A DNA stretch of 46,844 nt. Source: Thermodesulfovibrionia bacterium. Lineage in GTDB: Bacteria > Nitrospirota > Thermodesulfovibrionia > UBA6902. A program made the translations under genes and the position numbers. Under the pieces are notes generated by a model, which worked only from the letters and a program-made list of their open reading frames with translations, did no database searches and was not told the origin of the DNA. Below are positions 1 to 7,308 of the stretch, in pieces (within the stretch, counting starts at the first letter, position 1; the number at the start of each line of letters is the position of its first letter). The stretch is from assembly GCA_020053105.1 (NCBI GenBank), contig JAGVNU010000124.1:1-46844 (forward strand). Direction: 5' to 3'.

Positions 1-107
1 GCTTCAACCTTGTGCGTCTCTTTATCTTCCGCCTGTTCGGCAAATGCGCCGAATGAAAAACCTAACGTCAATAGAATCATTAAAGCAACTGTCCTTAAAC
101 CTTTCAT
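1..107 (-). CDS. Partial exported protein (N-terminus only)
   Basis: The gene runs off the left edge, so only about 35 N-terminal residues are visible. They form a clear Sec signal peptide: MKGLRT, a hydrophobic stretch rich in L, I and F, then GAFAE as a likely signal peptidase I site, followed by a charged segment. A GGAGG box at 114-118 lies 6 nt before the ATG at 105-107; a second ATG at 108-110 is too close to it. The product is therefore periplasmic or outer-membrane, or a membrane protein with a cleaved leader. The neighbouring NifA-type protein would fit a nitrogen-related porin or ammonium transporter, but nothing in the visible part proves that. Confidence 0.7.
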   Translation of the reverse strand, partial: MKGLRTVALMILLTLGFSFGAFAEQAEDKETHKVE

Positions 108-160
108 CATACACCTCCAAATTTTCGTTTCGCAGACTGATGCCGGCGATTATTCCTAAC

Positions 161-183
161 GGGCGTGACGACCCCGCCCCTAC
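161..183. repeat. GTAGGGGC-family palindromic repeat, degenerate copy
   Basis: The sequence reads GGGCG, a short GTGACGAC-type centre, then CCGCCCCTAC. Its right arm carries the GTAGGGGCG core (reverse complement) also found at 24097-24123 and 40976-41007. The left arm is shortened, so only GGGCG/CGCCC pairs. It lies just downstream of the NifA-type gene (stop at 180) and overlaps its last bases. Confidence 0.5.
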
Positions 184-356
184 TCTTCAATGGCCTCCTT
201 CCTTATCCCGTATTTTGTTATCTTGTAACCGATCATGCGCTCTGTAATTCCAAGTCTCCTTGCCGCCCTGGCCCGTACCCAGCCACATTCTTCAAGGGCG
301 TTCAGGATCGCTGTTCTTTCCATGTCCTGTATTTTGTCTTTCAACGTGTCTGACAT
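180..356 (-). CDS. Orphan Fis/NifA-type helix-turn-helix protein
   Basis: A 58-aa protein consisting of nothing but a Fis-family (HTH_8) DNA-binding domain. The core WVRARAARRLGITERMIGYK closely resembles the C-terminal domain of NifA, where GWVQAKAARLLGLTPRQ is typical. No AAA+ or sensor domain is present, so by itself it cannot activate sigma-54; it could bind DNA as a small dimer, like Fis. The start at 354-356 is chosen because AGGAAAA lies 8 nt upstream; the longer reading frame to 425 lacks a ribosome-binding site. It ends next to the exported gene at the left edge on the same strand. It could be a remnant of a larger activator, but the good ribosome-binding site argues for a real small gene. 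Confidence 0.75.
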   Translation of the reverse strand: MSDTLKDKIQDMERTAILNALEECGWVRARAARRLGITERMIGYKITKYGIRKEAIEE

Positions 357-360
357 AATT
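347..360. promoter_or_regulatory. Palindrome TGTCTGACA over the start codon, half of a 14-bp inverted pair
   Basis: TGTCTGACATAATT overlaps the start codon of the NifA-type gene. Its exact reverse complement occurs at 457-470. Each copy contains the odd-centred palindrome TGTC-N-GACA. A dyad at the gene start with a second copy about 110 bp upstream is compatible with autoregulation through DNA looping. This is an inference only. Confidence 0.3.
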
Positions 361-700
361 ACTTTTCCTAAGAGCAGATTATGTGCCAGTGTGTAATGCG
401 TTGGAATTAAAGGAAACGTATTCAAGGTCGGGCTTCAATGCTGTAGAAGATGAAACAATTATGTCAGACAATTTTGTCAGGATTAATTATCTGTGTTCAG
501 GCAAAATACAGTTTGACGTTTGCATGCAGTAGAGGTTAAAAAAGGTAACTGTTTATTTGAAATCCGCGCTTTTCAAAAGATTGATAATAGTGTAAGTTAT
601 TATTGATATTAAACTATGGGGAAGTCGGGGTCTGTCTGACTAACATCGCATTTCTGATGTCAGTGCCATTAAATACCTGATAACCGGGTGGAAGAATATT
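357..700. other. Intergenic region between the NifA-type gene and truA
   Basis: About 340 bp without a supported gene. It holds the second TGTCAGACA palindrome (457-470), followed closely by another TTGTCAG half-site at 474-480. A weak sigma-70 candidate for truA is TTGATA (581-586), a 17-bp spacer, then TGATAT (604-609). No RNA gene or terminator was recognised. Confidence 0.4.
457..470. promoter_or_regulatory. Second copy of the TGTC-N-GACA palindrome
   Basis: AATTATGTCAGACA is the exact reverse complement of 347-360. It lies about 100 bp upstream of the start of the NifA-type gene, where an upstream activator or operator site would be expected. Confidence 0.3.
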
Positions 701-1441
701 ATGGGGAACATTAAACTTGTTTTGGAATACGATGGCAGCCGTTATAACGGATGGCAGCGCCAGACGAATACTAAAAACACGGTCCAGGGAAGAATTGAGC
801 ATGTGCTGCAGCTGATGACAGGAGAAAAAATCGAGATTCATGGGGCAGGCCGTACTGATAAAGGAGTTCATGCCCTGGGACAAGTTGCAAATTTTCATAC
901 AAAAAGTCAAATGGGGCTTTCAGAAATAGAGGACTATCTTCATAAGTACCTTCCGGATGATATTAATCTCCTGGACATCCGGGAAATGCCTGAACGTTTC
1001 CATTCAAGGCTGAATGGAAAAGGGAAAAAGTATTTATACCGGATATGGAACCATCCTTTCAAAAAAAATATTTTCAACAGGGGCTATTATTATCACATAA
1101 GAAATCCTCTGGATGTTGATGAAATGAAACAGGCTGCGGAGCTGTTTATCGGGACCAAAGATTTTCGGAGTTTTACGGCCCTGAAGTCCAAGAACAAATC
1201 GACCGTGAGGACTCTCTCAAAGATTGAGATTCTTAAAAAAGAAAATGAAATCACCCTCGATTTTTCGGGAGATGGTTTTCTTCATAGAATGGTCAGAGTA
1301 ATCACCGGGACGATTATTCAGGTTGGTTTAGGGGAGCTTTCTGTTTCAGAAGTTGAAGAAATGTTTAAAAAGGAAAAACGTTCAGAGGCCGGCTTTACGG
1401 CCCCTCCTCATGCCTTGTTTCTGGTTAAGGTCATTTATTGA
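701..1441 (+). CDS. truA: tRNA pseudouridine(38-40) synthase TruA
   Basis: A 246-aa protein of normal length for TruA, which converts uridines 38, 39 and 40 of the tRNA anticodon arm to pseudouridine. The catalytic aspartate is D53 in GAGRTDKGVHA, the family signature. The N-terminal LEYDGSRYNGWQRQ and the later FTALKSKNKSTVRT and FLHRMVRVITGT motifs are also typical. The ATG at 701 follows GTGGAAG by about 7 nt, a moderate ribosome-binding site. It is a stand-alone housekeeping gene here, between two unrelated units. Confidence 0.97.
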   Translation: MGNIKLVLEYDGSRYNGWQRQTNTKNTVQGRIEHVLQLMTGEKIEIHGAGRTDKGVHALGQVANFHTKSQMGLSEIEDYLHKYLPDDINLLDIREMPERFHSRLNGKGKKYLYRIWNHPFKKNIFNRGYYYHIRNPLDVDEMKQAAELFIGTKDFRSFTALKSKNKSTVRTLSKIEILKKENEITLDFSGDGFLHRMVRVITGTIIQVGLGELSVSEVEEMFKKEKRSEAGFTAPPHALFLVKVIY

Positions 1442-1529
1442 TAATAGAGCAATTCTAGCGTTTTCTACGGTTGACTTAATTCTTCAACATGATATTATGA
1501 AAATAATGTGACGTATCAAAGGAGGCGGT

Positions 1530-2498
1530 ATGTTGAAAAAAACAGATATAGTTATCGTCATGGTTTCAATTTTCCTTTTGAGCTCAAACGCAGCGGCGCA
1601 TCATCCGACAGGAGGTGCCGGGCTGGGAAAAACCGGGCCATTAAGAACTATTTCCGCTTCACCACTGCAGCCAGGCATGTGGGCGCTGGCATTGCAGACG
1701 GAGTTCATTGATCTTGATGCTTACTCAGACGACGAGCTAATGGAAATCGCTGAAAGCGGGTCGGACGTCCACAGTGTTGATTCCATCCATCACACTATTT
1801 TCAGCATGGGTTATGGATTGACCAGTGATTTGACCGTGAGTCTAAAGATTCCATATATCATCCTGAACAATATAAGAGAGTCGCATAGTGATGAGCCGGA
1901 GGAGGTCCATGTTCACGGCGATTCAGAAGGCATAGGCGATCTTACGGTATTCGGCCAGTACCGTTTTATAAAATTGAATGACCCTGACGTTGAATCATCC
2001 CTTGTCCTCGGGCTGAGAATGCCTACCGGCAGGACAAGTGTGGGAGATATAGACAGCGAACCTTTTGAGACGGAATTCCAGCCCGGCAGCGGGGCCTGGG
2101 CGCCTATGGCGGGCATAGCCGCAACAAAACGCTTCAAGGCGCTGTCACTGGACGCCGATGCGCTTTACACCTTTGCGACCGAAGGGACCCAAAAAACGAA
2201 TCTGGGAGATCTGTTTAATTATGACCTTGCCGTCTCTTATACGGCATTATCCAGGCCTGTTGTCCTGGATCTGATAATTGAGGCCAACGGAGAGTGGAAA
2301 CAGAAGCAGGAAACAGACGGCGAAAAAGATGAAAACAGCGGGGGGACGGTCATTTTTTTATCTCCGGGCATGAGGCTTTCGTGGAGCAACAATTGGGCAG
2401 CTTATCTCTCTGCGGGTTTTCCGATTGCTCAGAATTTAAACGGCGATCAAAATGAAACCGACATGCGTGTCCTTCTCGGCTTCAGTGTCGGTTTATGA
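1530..2498 (+). CDS. Predicted outer-membrane beta-barrel protein
   Basis: A 322-aa exported protein. The signal peptide spans about residues 1-23 (MLKKTD, hydrophobic core, then NAAAH). The mature part has alternating short strands and turns ending in a long barrel-like strand (MRVLLGFSVGL), as in transporter-like outer-membrane proteins related to the MetA-pathway-of-phenol-degradation family. The mature N-terminus is His-rich (AHHPTGG), and a VHVHGDSEG segment near residue 128 might bind metal. A GGAGG box is placed 4-5 nt before the ATG at 1530. The substrate cannot be told from sequence. The gene stands alone, with no partner transport genes nearby. Confidence 0.7.
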   Translation: MLKKTDIVIVMVSIFLLSSNAAAHHPTGGAGLGKTGPLRTISASPLQPGMWALALQTEFIDLDAYSDDELMEIAESGSDVHSVDSIHHTIFSMGYGLTSDLTVSLKIPYIILNNIRESHSDEPEEVHVHGDSEGIGDLTVFGQYRFIKLNDPDVESSLVLGLRMPTGRTSVGDIDSEPFETEFQPGSGAWAPMAGIAATKRFKALSLDADALYTFATEGTQKTNLGDLFNYDLAVSYTALSRPVVLDLIIEANGEWKQKQETDGEKDENSGGTVIFLSPGMRLSWSNNWAAYLSAGFPIAQNLNGDQNETDMRVLLGFSVGL

Positions 2499-2600
2499 TG
2501 ATCACCCGCAGGGCTATTCCCACTGCAAGCTTATAAAGCATACTTCATATTTTCTTCACATATGGAGGCTATATTTAAGCCATGGAAAGGAGAATATGAT

Positions 2601-2807
2601 ATGAACCGAACTGAGGACAGAGCGGCATACGAAAATTACAGGGATTCTCAGATTAAATGGGCATCGGCAGAGGACCTTTTACTGATTCTGGCTCAGGAAC
2701 TAATCAGGTTGAAAGAGGAGACAGGGATGAACCTCTTCTGGGACGAAACCGAAGAACAGTTTTTGCGTGATTATATAGAAGACGCGGAAACAGCATTGCA
2801 AAGCTGA
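2601..2807 (+). CDS. Small hypothetical helical protein
   Basis: A 68-aa acidic protein that I do not recognise. It has no signal peptide, membrane segment or cysteine pair and is predicted to be mostly helical, with acidic and aromatic residues (WDETEEQFLRDYIEDAE). The ATG at 2601 is preferred over the in-frame ATG at 2562 because AAAGGAG (2586-2592) lies 8 nt upstream of it, while the earlier start has none. It is convergent with the RSH-like gene that ends at 2828. Confidence 0.6.
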   Translation: MNRTEDRAAYENYRDSQIKWASAEDLLLILAQELIRLKEETGMNLFWDETEEQFLRDYIEDAETALQS

Positions 2808-2827
2808 ATCCATTACAGAGGGAAGGT

Positions 2828-4321
2828 TTAAGGAAAGAGTTTTTTCTGGTCGTCTCTTAATTGAGCAAAGCTCTCTTCCGGCAAATAAAAAGCGCTTTTG
2901 AACACCCTGTTCATCACGGCAACCAGCTGCCGGAATTTATAGGCGTCATGATGCGAGTCCCCATGATGCTCTGATATGCGCCAGCTCTCCTGATCGGTTA
3001 TGCGAAGCTCCAGGGCGAGGGTATGCTGTTCGGTTTTCTTGTCGGTCTGATGTCTCTTTGCATATGCAGTGGTCCCCGGGACAATGATCTCGTTTGTCCC
3101 TGCCTTCCGATGGATGGGTACGCAAAAATTTATTTTGCACTGGAACTTTTTATGCCCCAGTGATGAGTGCGGGTTTTTTGCGGTATTGATACTCAGCGCC
3201 CTGTAAAAATTATTCGCATGGTCCATCAGGTCCTGTTCCTCAGGCATGTCATTCGTACCGTCACTTCGGAAGAGACTGATCATCAGGATACGCACCGCTT
3301 CTTTCATGCTTTCCGGATTATCGAAGAGGGTCTGCGTGATGGAGGAAGATAGGGTGTTTTCCTGCAGAATGACTCCCCGCTTCTGTAAGGCATGGAAGAG
3401 TTTTAATGTATCGTCCTTGCTTTTTAATATAAACGTTATGGCAAGGATGTCCCTGATGTCCTGGGCTTCCCCTTCCACGTTTTTTCCCAGTTTGGTGAAC
3501 ATGCTTTCCGGGCTCTTTAACCTGGACTTTATTTCCACAATATCAACTTCAACGCCATCACCGCTGTTGAACACGATGCAGTTTTTCCCCCTGTCAAACC
3601 TGACCGACTCCTGCAGCTTATGGAAGAAAGTGGATATCTTTACAAATGCCCTTTTCGCGGCCTCACTTTCCGGAAGATGCCTCGGGTTAAGCCAGTCGTA
3701 ATTGTACAAGTCATCCAGGTTCTGTCCCTGTATCTCAAGGAAAAATCCGAGCTGGGCATAGTCGTTGACATCCTGACTGTCCTCTTCAATCGATTTAATC
3801 AGATGGGCCATTTTAAGAATCGAACAGGCGGTCTGCTGCCAATGGGCCGGTACCTGGAGGTCCTTCCCTTTATAACCATAAAAGACATGAGGGTACTTTC
3901 TTGATGAAGCCAGGAGGAAGAGGTTGCGCGGGTCTTCGCGGATTATTTCCCGGAATTCATTATTGTGCAATACGGATTCAATGTCTCCGATGGCTTGCAT
4001 GCAGTCACGGTAACGCGCGTAATTACCTGAGTTCAGGTCTGAGAGCATGTGCAGATGGTCCTTTAAAAAAGGGAGCATGGAATTCAGGCAATACTTGTAC
4101 ACCTGCTCTACATAATTTTGTGCCCTGATTTTTTCACTTTCAGGCAGGTCATTATTCCCTAACATATCAAATCCGCGGTTACCCATCATTTTGGACGCCT
4201 GTCTGAGTGCCTTTTCATAATTGTCTGTCTTCAATAACAGGTAAGGGGTCATTTCGCTCTTGTCCAGGACTGAGCCGAAAATATCGTGATGGAGTTCCTG
4301 GACTGAAGTGTTGTTGTTCAT
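2828..4321 (-). CDS. Uncharacterised protein with RelA/SpoT-like synthetase fold motifs
   Basis: A 497-aa soluble protein. Its N-terminal half (1-240) is helical and unfamiliar. The C-terminal half carries, in the right order, the motif set of RelA/SpoT nucleotidyltransferase domains: R267-x-K269-x3-S273-x3-K277 (like RxKxxxSxxxK), D291 in IRDILAITF (like DLLAVRI), SSLGH 386-390 (like YQSLH), E438 in LALELRIT (like VEIQIRT), and SEHHGDSHHDAYKF 450-463 (like AEYGIAAHWKYK). An insertion of about 90 residues separates the D291 and SSLGH blocks. If active it could make or bind (p)ppGpp-type nucleotides or modify another substrate; the Tyr that stacks guanine in RelA is replaced here. It is monocistronic, and no HD hydrolase, TGS or ACT domain is visible. 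The fold is an inference from motifs; the activity is unknown. Confidence 0.6.
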   Translation of the reverse strand: MNNNTSVQELHHDIFGSVLDKSEMTPYLLLKTDNYEKALRQASKMMGNRGFDMLGNNDLPESEKIRAQNYVEQVYKYCLNSMLPFLKDHLHMLSDLNSGNYARYRDCMQAIGDIESVLHNNEFREIIREDPRNLFLLASSRKYPHVFYGYKGKDLQVPAHWQQTACSILKMAHLIKSIEEDSQDVNDYAQLGFFLEIQGQNLDDLYNYDWLNPRHLPESEAAKRAFVKISTFFHKLQESVRFDRGKNCIVFNSGDGVEVDIVEIKSRLKSPESMFTKLGKNVEGEAQDIRDILAITFILKSKDDTLKLFHALQKRGVILQENTLSSSITQTLFDNPESMKEAVRILMISLFRSDGTNDMPEEQDLMDHANNFYRALSINTAKNPHSSLGHKKFQCKINFCVPIHRKAGTNEIIVPGTTAYAKRHQTDKKTEQHTLALELRITDQESWRISEHHGDSHHDAYKFRQLVAVMNRVFKSAFYLPEESFAQLRDDQKKLFP

Positions 4322-4515
4322 CTGAACCTCTCCGGATATTGGCTATTAAAATTTTGCATACTGATAAAATCATCATATCCTATTTTAGTGATGAATTAAC
4401 AGGGCAGTGGTATGCCGATGAATAATAATATCGATAATTCAAGCCATTGTGCCGGCCTGATTTGGTATGGGATTTTAGATCGTGCAACTATCGGTAAATT
4501 AAAGAAAAATATCGC

Positions 4516-4544
4516 TTGCATTGTGATATAAACGGAGTTAGAAT
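4516..4544 (+). promoter_or_regulatory. Predicted sigma-70 promoter of hsp20
   Basis: TTGCAT (4516-4521), a spacer of exactly 17 bp, then TAGAAT (4539-4544). Transcription would begin near 4551, right at the first arm of the leader hairpin, giving an untranslated leader of about 43 nt. I saw no CIRCE element (TTAGCACTC-N9-GAGTGCTAA). Confidence 0.45.
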
Positions 4545-4550
4545 GTGATT

Positions 4551-4593
4551 AGGAGGACAGAAGAAGTTCCTCCGAATGAAAGGAGGTGGAATT
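4551..4593 (+). promoter_or_regulatory. Possible RNA-structure switch in the hsp20 leader
   Basis: The leader contains GGAGGA (4552-4557), TCCTCC (4568-4573) and the true ribosome-binding site GGAGG (4582-4586). The middle element can pair with either flank: 6 bp with a 10-nt loop, or 5 bp with an 8-nt loop that hides the ribosome-binding site. Two exclusive hairpins directly before a heat-shock gene suggest an RNA thermometer or a similar switch. The stems are short, so this is a hypothesis. Confidence 0.35.
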
Positions 4594-5079
4594 ATGGCGG
4601 TAAGAGGATTGAAAGAACTGGTAAAGAGGGAAAGACCGAGAGAAGTGACTCCGCTATATGATCTTGAGCAGTGGTTCGAAGATGCCTGGAAGAGACCGTT
4701 TTCGATGCTGAGTCCGTTTAGATGGACTGACCTGCGCACGGATATGTATGAGATTTCACCGACAGTTGATATCTACGAGGAAGGCAATGAAATGGTAATG
4801 AAGGCCGACCTGCCCGGTATCAAGAAAGAAGACATCAAGGTTGAGCTTACTGAGAATGTGCTGACGATCTCCGGTGAAAAGAGGAAAGAAGAGAAGACCG
4901 AAACGGAAAGCTACTTCAGACATGAGCGTGTATTCGGCTCGTTCTATCGCAGATTTGAACTGCCCGGCGACCTTGACACTGAGAAGATCAAAGCCCATTA
5001 CGAGGACGGCATACTCGAACTGAAGATCCCGATGCTGAAAGAATCCGAGAGAAAGCACAAAAAGATCTCGATCGACTGA
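4594..5079 (+). CDS. Hsp20/alpha-crystallin small heat-shock protein
   Basis: A 161-aa ATP-independent holdase chaperone that keeps unfolding proteins soluble in the cytoplasm. The alpha-crystallin domain runs from about residue 50 to 150: SPTVDIYEEGNEMVMKADLP, the GIKKEDIKVEL strand, LTISGEKRKEE, then YGSF-like FGSFYRRFELP and the EDGILELKIP strand. The C-terminal tail is basic (KHKKISID). The ATG at 4594 is chosen because AAAGGAGGTG lies just upstream; the ATG at 4576 is inside the leader. It is monocistronic, with its own promoter and a strong terminator. Confidence 0.95.
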   Translation: MAVRGLKELVKRERPREVTPLYDLEQWFEDAWKRPFSMLSPFRWTDLRTDMYEISPTVDIYEEGNEMVMKADLPGIKKEDIKVELTENVLTISGEKRKEEKTETESYFRHERVFGSFYRRFELPGDLDTEKIKAHYEDGILELKIPMLKESERKHKKISID

Positions 5080-5084
5080 CCTCG

Positions 5085-5123
5085 CAAAAAAAAGACCCCG
5101 GTATCATGCCGGGGTTTTTTTTT
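5085..5123 (+). terminator. Rho-independent terminator after hsp20
   Basis: ACCCCGG (5095-5101), a 7-nt loop, CCGGGGT (5109-5115), then a run of about nine T. The A-rich tract before the stem would also let it work in the other direction. It is 6 nt beyond the hsp20 stop codon. Confidence 0.9.
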
Positions 5124-5209
5124 GCATTTTACAATTACAGAAATCAGCTGTAGTCATTCTCAATAAATCACAAGCCATAGAAAATCCTGCTAGCAGATGA
5201 TAAAATAAA

Positions 5210-5242
5210 ACCCTCATCCTGCTTATCTTGTTCTCTGAGGGT
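5210..5242. repeat. Short inverted repeat upstream of prpE
   Basis: ACCCTCA (5210-5216) and TGAGGGT (5236-5242) pair perfectly around a 19-nt loop. The repeat lies about 100 bp before the propionyl-CoA synthetase start. It could be an operator or an attenuator arm; there is no T run. Confidence 0.3.
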
Positions 5243-5337
5243 AATGAGTGTTCAGGTATTATGCCCTTACTCTCAAGATAGTTACTGGAATGAAGCTGTT
5301 CACGTTTTCATATTGAGTCAGTTAAAGGAGGCGCATC

Positions 5338-7242
5338 ATGGGGAAGTATGAAGATATTTTCCGGAGAAGCATTACGGACCCGGCAGGTTTTTGGGGGGAG
5401 GCCGCAGAGAATATTGACTGGTATAAAAAATGGGACCGGGTGCTGGACGATTCCAGAAAGCCTTTTTACCGGTGGTTTACCGGCGGTGAAATGAATACCT
5501 GTTATAACGCGGTTGACCGGCATGTTGAAAACGGCAGGGGCGGTCAGGTTGCCGTCATTTACGACAGCCCGGTAACAAACCAGATACGCAAATTTACATA
5601 CAGCGAGCTGAAGGATCATGTGTCAAGGTTTGCCGGAGTATTGAAGGGTTTTGGCGTTTCAAAGGGCGATACTGTAATTATATACATGCCCATGGTTCCG
5701 CAGGCTGCTATTGCGATGCTTGCATGCGCGCGTCTGGGGGCTGTTCATTCGGTCGTGTTTGGAGGGTTCGCCCCGCATGAGCTTGCCATCAGGATAGATG
5801 ACGCAAAGCCCAGGGTCATTGTTACTGCATCCGGCGCGATCGAGGTCAAAAAGATCATTGAGTATTCTCCCCTTATAAATAAAGCAATAGAACTCGCTGC
5901 TCATAAACCGGAGAAATGTATTGTTCTTCAGAGGCCCTTTGCAAAGGCCCAATTGCTGGAAGGCCGTGACTATGACTGGGAAGAATTAATGGCAAAGGCC
6001 GAAGCAGCCGACTGTGTTCCTGTTAAGGCCACGGACCCGCTTTATATACTCTATACATCCGGAACGACCGGCAAACCAAAGGGGATAGTGAGGGACAACG
6101 GGGGTCATGCGGTCGCCCTGAGATGGAGTATGGAACATGTTTATGATGTGAAACCCGGGGATGTATACTGGTCCGCTTCTGACGTCGGATGGGTCGTTGG
6201 ACATTCCTATATTGTATACGGTCCTTTAATGACGGGCTGCACCACAGTCATGTATGAAGGGAAACCTGTAGGCACGCCTGATCCGGGGGCGTTCTGGAGG
6301 GTCATTTCAGAACATGGCGTGAAAACTCTTTTTACCGCTCCGACTGCTTTCCGGGCAATAAAGAGAGACGACCCTCTTGGTGAATATATCAAGAAGTATG
6401 ATTTGTCCGGTTTCAGGTACCTCTTCCTTGCAGGCGAGAGGCTTGATCCGGATACATACCACTGGGCCAGCAGGCTGCTGAACAGGCCGGTCATAGACCA
6501 CTGGTGGCAGACAGAGACGGGCTGGCCGATTACGGCAAACTGCATGGGGATAGAAGCATTTCCTGTCAGGCCGGGGTCTTCCACAAAACCGGTCCCTGGT
6601 TATGACGTCCAGGTCCTTGAAGCAAACGGGAAAGTCCTGGGTCCGAATGTGGAGGGCCTGGTTGCCATAAAACTTCCCTTGCCGCCTGGGACACTGCCTA
6701 CTCTCTGGCAGGCTGATGACAGGTACCTGGAATCGTATGTGAATGTACTTCCGGACTATTATTTTACGAGTGACAGCGGTTATAAGGATGAAGACGGATA
6801 CGTCTTCATCATGGGTCGGGTTGACGATGTCATTAATGTGGCCGGGCACAGGCTTTCAACCGGAGAAATGGAGGAAATCGTTGCCACGCATCCGGACGTT
6901 GCAGAGTGCGCAGTATTCGGCGTTGAAGATGCCCTGAAGGGCCAGGTCCCGATCTGTCTCGTGGTTCTGAAGTCCGGAGCACAAAGGCAGGAAGCAGAGA
7001 TCAAACAGGACCTTGTCAAATTAATACGTGAAGAAATCGGCCCGATAGCCAATTTCAAAGAAGCCTGCGTAGTAGCGAGGCTTCCGAAGACCCGTTCGGG
7101 AAAAATACTCAGGGGAACGATGCGCAAGATAGCAAACGGGAAGGAGTTCACCATGCCCTCTACTATAGACGATACGGCGATACTTGAAGATATTGAAGAG
7201 GCGTTAAAGAGAATAGGGTATGCGAAGAAGCCGCATCAATAA
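5338..7242 (+). CDS. prpE: Propionyl-CoA synthetase (PrpE/ACSS3 type)
   Basis: A 634-aa AMP-forming acyl-CoA synthetase. It activates propionate (possibly acetate) to the CoA thioester through an acyl-adenylate in the cytoplasm. The N-terminus (YEDIFRRSITDPAGFWGEAA, then FTGGEMNTCYNAVDRH) matches PrpE rather than Acs. The ATP loop is YTSGTTGKPKG, the adenylate pocket contains DHWWQTETGWP, the hinge is in MGRVDDVINVAGHR, and the catalytic lysine is in LPKTRSGKILR near the C-terminus. Length is normal. The start at 5338 follows AAAGGAGG by 7 nt. No methylcitrate-cycle genes (prpB, C, D) are adjacent, so it may serve short-chain fatty acid uptake. Confidence 0.9.
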   Translation: MGKYEDIFRRSITDPAGFWGEAAENIDWYKKWDRVLDDSRKPFYRWFTGGEMNTCYNAVDRHVENGRGGQVAVIYDSPVTNQIRKFTYSELKDHVSRFAGVLKGFGVSKGDTVIIYMPMVPQAAIAMLACARLGAVHSVVFGGFAPHELAIRIDDAKPRVIVTASGAIEVKKIIEYSPLINKAIELAAHKPEKCIVLQRPFAKAQLLEGRDYDWEELMAKAEAADCVPVKATDPLYILYTSGTTGKPKGIVRDNGGHAVALRWSMEHVYDVKPGDVYWSASDVGWVVGHSYIVYGPLMTGCTTVMYEGKPVGTPDPGAFWRVISEHGVKTLFTAPTAFRAIKRDDPLGEYIKKYDLSGFRYLFLAGERLDPDTYHWASRLLNRPVIDHWWQTETGWPITANCMGIEAFPVRPGSSTKPVPGYDVQVLEANGKVLGPNVEGLVAIKLPLPPGTLPTLWQADDRYLESYVNVLPDYYFTSDSGYKDEDGYVFIMGRVDDVINVAGHRLSTGEMEEIVATHPDVAECAVFGVEDALKGQVPICLVVLKSGAQRQEAEIKQDLVKLIREEIGPIANFKEACVVARLPKTRSGKILRGTMRKIANGKEFTMPSTIDDTAILEDIEEALKRIGYAKKPHQ

Positions 7243-7308
7243 AATTCTGCTGTGATTAGACTGCATTGGGATATATAATGATTGAAACGATAGATATCGG
7301 AGGTCTCA

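Noticed and set aside
1-356. Identification of the left-edge gene as an ammonium transporter or porin
   Set aside because: Only the signal peptide is present; the nitrogen link rests on one neighbouring NifA-type domain.
614-910. Minus-strand reading frame opposite truA
   Set aside because: It lies fully opposite the start of truA, has no ribosome-binding site and matches no known family; it is a shadow frame.
3246-3701. 151-aa plus-strand frame opposite the RSH-like gene
   Set aside because: Cys/Ser-rich shadow composition and no ribosome-binding site; the minus-strand gene carries recognisable motifs.
4551-4593. CIRCE or ROSE element before hsp20
   Set aside because: The TTAGCACTC inverted repeat and the ROSE UUGCU-type anti-Shine-Dalgarno motif are absent; only the purine/pyrimidine hairpins remain.
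6307-6849. 180-aa minus-strand frame inside prpE
   Set aside because: It overlaps conserved motifs of propionyl-CoA synthetase on the other strand and has no recognisable domain.
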